Origin: Candidatus Brocadiaceae bacterium | GTDB taxonomy: Bacteria > Planctomycetota > Brocadiia > SM23-32 | DNA length: 6,555 nt | Assembly (NCBI GenBank): GCA_030615435.1 | Contig: JAUWZH010000151.1 | Span: forward strand, 1-6,555 | Reading direction: 5' to 3' | Shown here: piece after piece, positions 4,811 through 6,555 of the stretch | Numbering within the stretch: the first letter of the stretch is position 1 | Layout: every line of letters starts with the position of its first letter | The notes under the pieces: generated by a model | Databases searched by the model: none | The model's input: only the letters and a program-made list of their open reading frames with translations | Told to the model about the DNA's origin: nothing | Program-made: the position numbers and the translations under genes

Positions 4811-5973
4811 CGAATGGCCTCCTCTCGCGCCCACCGGTCCGCGCGTTCGAGCTCTTCCACGTCAGCACCCTGCCGGACCTCGTGTGCCTCGAGCACCGCC
4901 GCCACCAGGGGGACGATCTCGTTGAACCCGATCTTCCGGCCCAGGAACAACTCCACCGCGACCTCGTCGGCGGCGTTGAGCACGGCGCCGCTCGTGCCGC
5001 CCTTGCGGGCGACCTCGTAGCCGAGCTTCAGGGCAGGATACTCCTCCGGGTCCGCCCCCCGCAGTTCCAGGCGCCCGAGCTGCGCCAGGTCCAGCCTCTG
5101 GACCGGCCCCTCGACCCGTGCGGGGTAGCTCAGGGCGAACTGGATGGGCAGTTTCATGTCCGGCACCCCGAGCTGTGCCACCACGGAGCCGTCCACGAAC
5201 TCCACCAGGGCATGGACCACGGACTGGGGGTGGATCAACACCTCGATCTGCTCCACAGGCAGGTCGAAAAGCCAGCGCGTTTCGACGATCTCCAGCGCCT
5301 TGTTCATCATCGTGGCGCTGTCTATGGTTATCTTCTTGCCCATCCGCCAGGTGGGATGCCGCAGGGCCTGCTCGGGGGTGACCCCGGCCAGTTCCCGCTG
5401 AGGGACCCCTCGGAACGGTCCCCCGCTCGCCGTGATGATGACCCGCGCCACCTCCTCGCGCCGCCCGCTGCGCAACGCCTGGAGGATTGCGCTCTGCTCG
5501 CTGTCCACGGGCAGGATCGTGCCGCCGCGCCGGAGAGCATCCCGCACGATCTCGCCCCCGACCACCAGGGACTCCTTGTTGGCGAGGGCGAGGACGCGCC
5601 CGCACTCCAGGGCCCTGAGCGTGGGCCGAAAGCCCGCCCAGCCGACGATGGCGTTCAGAACGACGTCGGCCCCGGCCAGACCGGCAACCTCGCAGACGCC
5701 TTCCGACCCGAAAAACAGCTCCACCTCGACCTCCCCGAGCGCTTGCCTGAGAGGCTGGCGGCCGCGGACATCTGCCAGGGCAGCGGCGCGGGGCTTGAAC
5801 TCCCGGACCTGCCGCGCGAGTTTCTCCCACTGCGAACCTGCGCTCAAGCCGACCAGGCGCAGTCGTTCGGGCATGCTGCGGATCACTTCGAGCGTGCTAG
5901 CGCCTATGGAGCCGGTGCTGCCGAGCACCACGATCTTCCTTACGCCATGTTCAGCCACAGAAGCTCCAGCCAT
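4792..5973 (-). CDS. dxr: 1-deoxy-D-xylulose-5-phosphate reductoisomerase (DXR, IspC), 393 aa
   Basis: DXR converts 1-deoxy-D-xylulose 5-phosphate to 2-C-methyl-D-erythritol 4-phosphate with NADPH and a divalent metal, the first committed step of the MEP pathway, in the cytosol. The NADPH-binding GSTGSIG is at residues 18-24 and ANKESLV at 131-137. The metal site is VDSEQSAI (D157, E159) plus E228. The substrate loop is SGGPFRG at 183-189, followed by HPTWRMGKK (206-214) and NKALE (224-228). IHPQSVVHALVEF and QLGVPDMKLPI follow, and NAADEVAVELFL lies near 333-344. Q replaces the common H in VDSEHSAI, a mild change. Length is normal for the family. The ATG at 5973 has no clear ribosome site. 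GTG at 5958, with GGAG five bases upstream, would give a start closer to the usual family N-terminus and may be the true one. The gene lies 33 bases after ispG. Confidence 0.98.
   Translation of the reverse strand: MAGASVAEHGVRKIVVLGSTGSIGASTLEVIRSMPERLRLVGLSAGSQWEKLARQVREFKPRAAALADVRGRQPLRQALGEVEVELFFGSEGVCEVAGLAGADVVLNAIVGWAGFRPTLRALECGRVLALANKESLVVGGEIVRDALRRGGTILPVDSEQSAILQALRSGRREEVARVIITASGGPFRGVPQRELAGVTPEQALRHPTWRMGKKITIDSATMMNKALEIVETRWLFDLPVEQIEVLIHPQSVVHALVEFVDGSVVAQLGVPDMKLPIQFALSYPARVEGPVQRLDLAQLGRLELRGADPEEYPALKLGYEVARKGGTSGAVLNAADEVAVELFLGRKIGFNEIVPLVAAVLEAHEVRQGADVEELERADRWAREEAIRCLAQS
4818..4823 (-). promoter_or_regulatory. Ribosome binding site deciding the rseP start
   Basis: AGGAGG stands seven bases before ATG 4810, inside the dxr coding sequence. 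It favours 4810 over the in-frame ATG at 4834 and shows that rseP is translated independently or in coupling with dxr. Confidence 0.75.
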
Positions 5974-6006
5974 GAGTGCTCAGCCGGCAGGCCGCCCGGC
6001 CTCGGC

Positions 6007-6555
6007 TCAGGTGATGTTCTCGATCTCGTCCATCAGGGCGGCGGCGAGTTCCGAGGCCGGTTTCCTCCGCACCTTCCGGCCCTTGCGGAATATGTAACCG
6101 AACTTCGTCCCTGCCGCAACGCCCACGTCGGCCTCCGCCGCTTCTCCCGGCCCGTTGACCACGCAGCCCATGATGGCCACCTTGACCCTCTTGCGGCAGC
6201 CCTTGAGCCGCTCGCTCACCTCCTCGACGAGCGAGGGCAGGTCAATGTTGCACCGTCCGCACGTGGGGCACGATATGATCTCAGGCCCGGTGCGTTCCCT
6301 CAGCCCGAGCGCCTCCAGTATGCTCAGCGCCGCCTTCACCTCCTGGTGAGGGGGCCCCGTCATTGAGACACGGATCGTGTCCCCTATTCCTTCAGCAAGC
6401 AGCGTGCCTATTCCCACGGCGCTCTTGACCAGGCTCGCCTCGGGCGGCCCGGCGGCCGTCACGCCGACGTGGAAAGGGTAGTCGCACCGCTCGGCGGCGA
6501 GCCGGTAGGCGCGGATGGTCTCAGAAACGTCGCTGGCTTTGAGGCTTAGCACGAG
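6007..6555 (-). CDS. ispG: IspG, 4-hydroxy-3-methylbut-2-en-1-yl diphosphate synthase, C-terminal half (5' end outside window)
   Basis: IspG (GcpE) is a [4Fe-4S] enzyme that converts methylerythritol cyclodiphosphate to HMBPP, the penultimate MEP-pathway step. The 182 residues here begin LVLSLKASDV, matching the middle of the TIM-barrel domain. They continue through HVGVTAAG, SAVGIGTLLAEGIGDTIRVS, then the iron-sulfur domain with ISCPTCGRC and IMGCVVNGPGEA. The cysteines of CPTC and MGC plus the Glu of NGPGE are the known cluster ligands and all are present. The protein ends ALMDEIENIT with TGA at 6007. The usual TEAG motif is TAAG here (see findings). The full protein is normally about 350-380 aa, so about half is missing at the right edge. 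It is the first gene of the visible ispG-dxr-rseP operon. Confidence 0.97.
   Translation of the reverse strand, partial: LVLSLKASDVSETIRAYRLAAERCDYPFHVGVTAAGPPEASLVKSAVGIGTLLAEGIGDTIRVSMTGPPHQEVKAALSILEALGLRERTGPEIISCPTCGRCNIDLPSLVEEVSERLKGCRKRVKVAIMGCVVNGPGEAAEADVGVAAGTKFGYIFRKGRKVRRKPASELAAALMDEIENIT

Noticed and set aside
4798..6366. A 522-codon plus-strand open frame
   Set aside because: It is antisense to dxr and ispG, which are both unmistakable. It reads as composition-driven sequence without motifs.
1..6555. CRISPR array, insertion sequence or phage genes
   Set aside because: No regularly spaced repeats, transposase, integrase or phage structural motifs were seen on either strand.

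Overview
All convincing genes in this window lie on the minus strand, so they are transcribed from high to low coordinates. The DNA is GC-rich, most strongly in the right half. The organism is a bacterium that uses the MEP (non-mevalonate) isoprenoid pathway. The URO-D-like methyltransferase-type protein, the long multi-PDZ RseP and the high GC content would suit a lineage such as Armatimonadota or Planctomycetota. That placement is a guess from gene content, and no marker here settles it.

Right half (about 3005-6555): a tight housekeeping operon in the order ispG (3' half only), dxr/ispC, rseP. IspG and DXR are enzymes of the MEP pathway. RseP is a membrane-embedded site-2 zinc protease. dxr starts 33 bases after ispG, and rseP overlaps the end of dxr by 19 bases. 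RseP is unusually long (601 aa) because it carries four PDZ repeats instead of the usual one or two. Just downstream is a tRNA-Ala(GGC) gene with an encoded CCA end and its own good sigma-70-type promoter.

Middle (about 2527-2854): an intergenic stretch with a 9-bp perfect inverted repeat just after the tRNA and two candidate promoters pointing left. The nearer one has a perfect TATAAT with an extended TG element.

Left half (about 1-2526): a compact second operon. It has a possible 18-codon leader ORF ending in a GTGA overlap with the next start; a 270-aa protein with the signature of a T1-family (proteasome/HslV/Anbu-like) N-terminal-threonine peptidase; an 86-aa protein of unknown family; and a 116-aa protein that resembles the MazF/PemK toxin fold. 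Junctions within this set are 1-3 bases or overlaps. After a 52-base gap follows a URO-D-family protein that runs off the left edge.

The most interesting point is this second operon. A dedicated proteasome-like peptidase appears to be co-translated with a toxin-antitoxin-like pair. Antitoxins are normally degraded by general housekeeping proteases, so a peptidase built into the same operon may be a self-contained regulatory or defence module. The component calls come from motif reading by eye; the functional link is inference.
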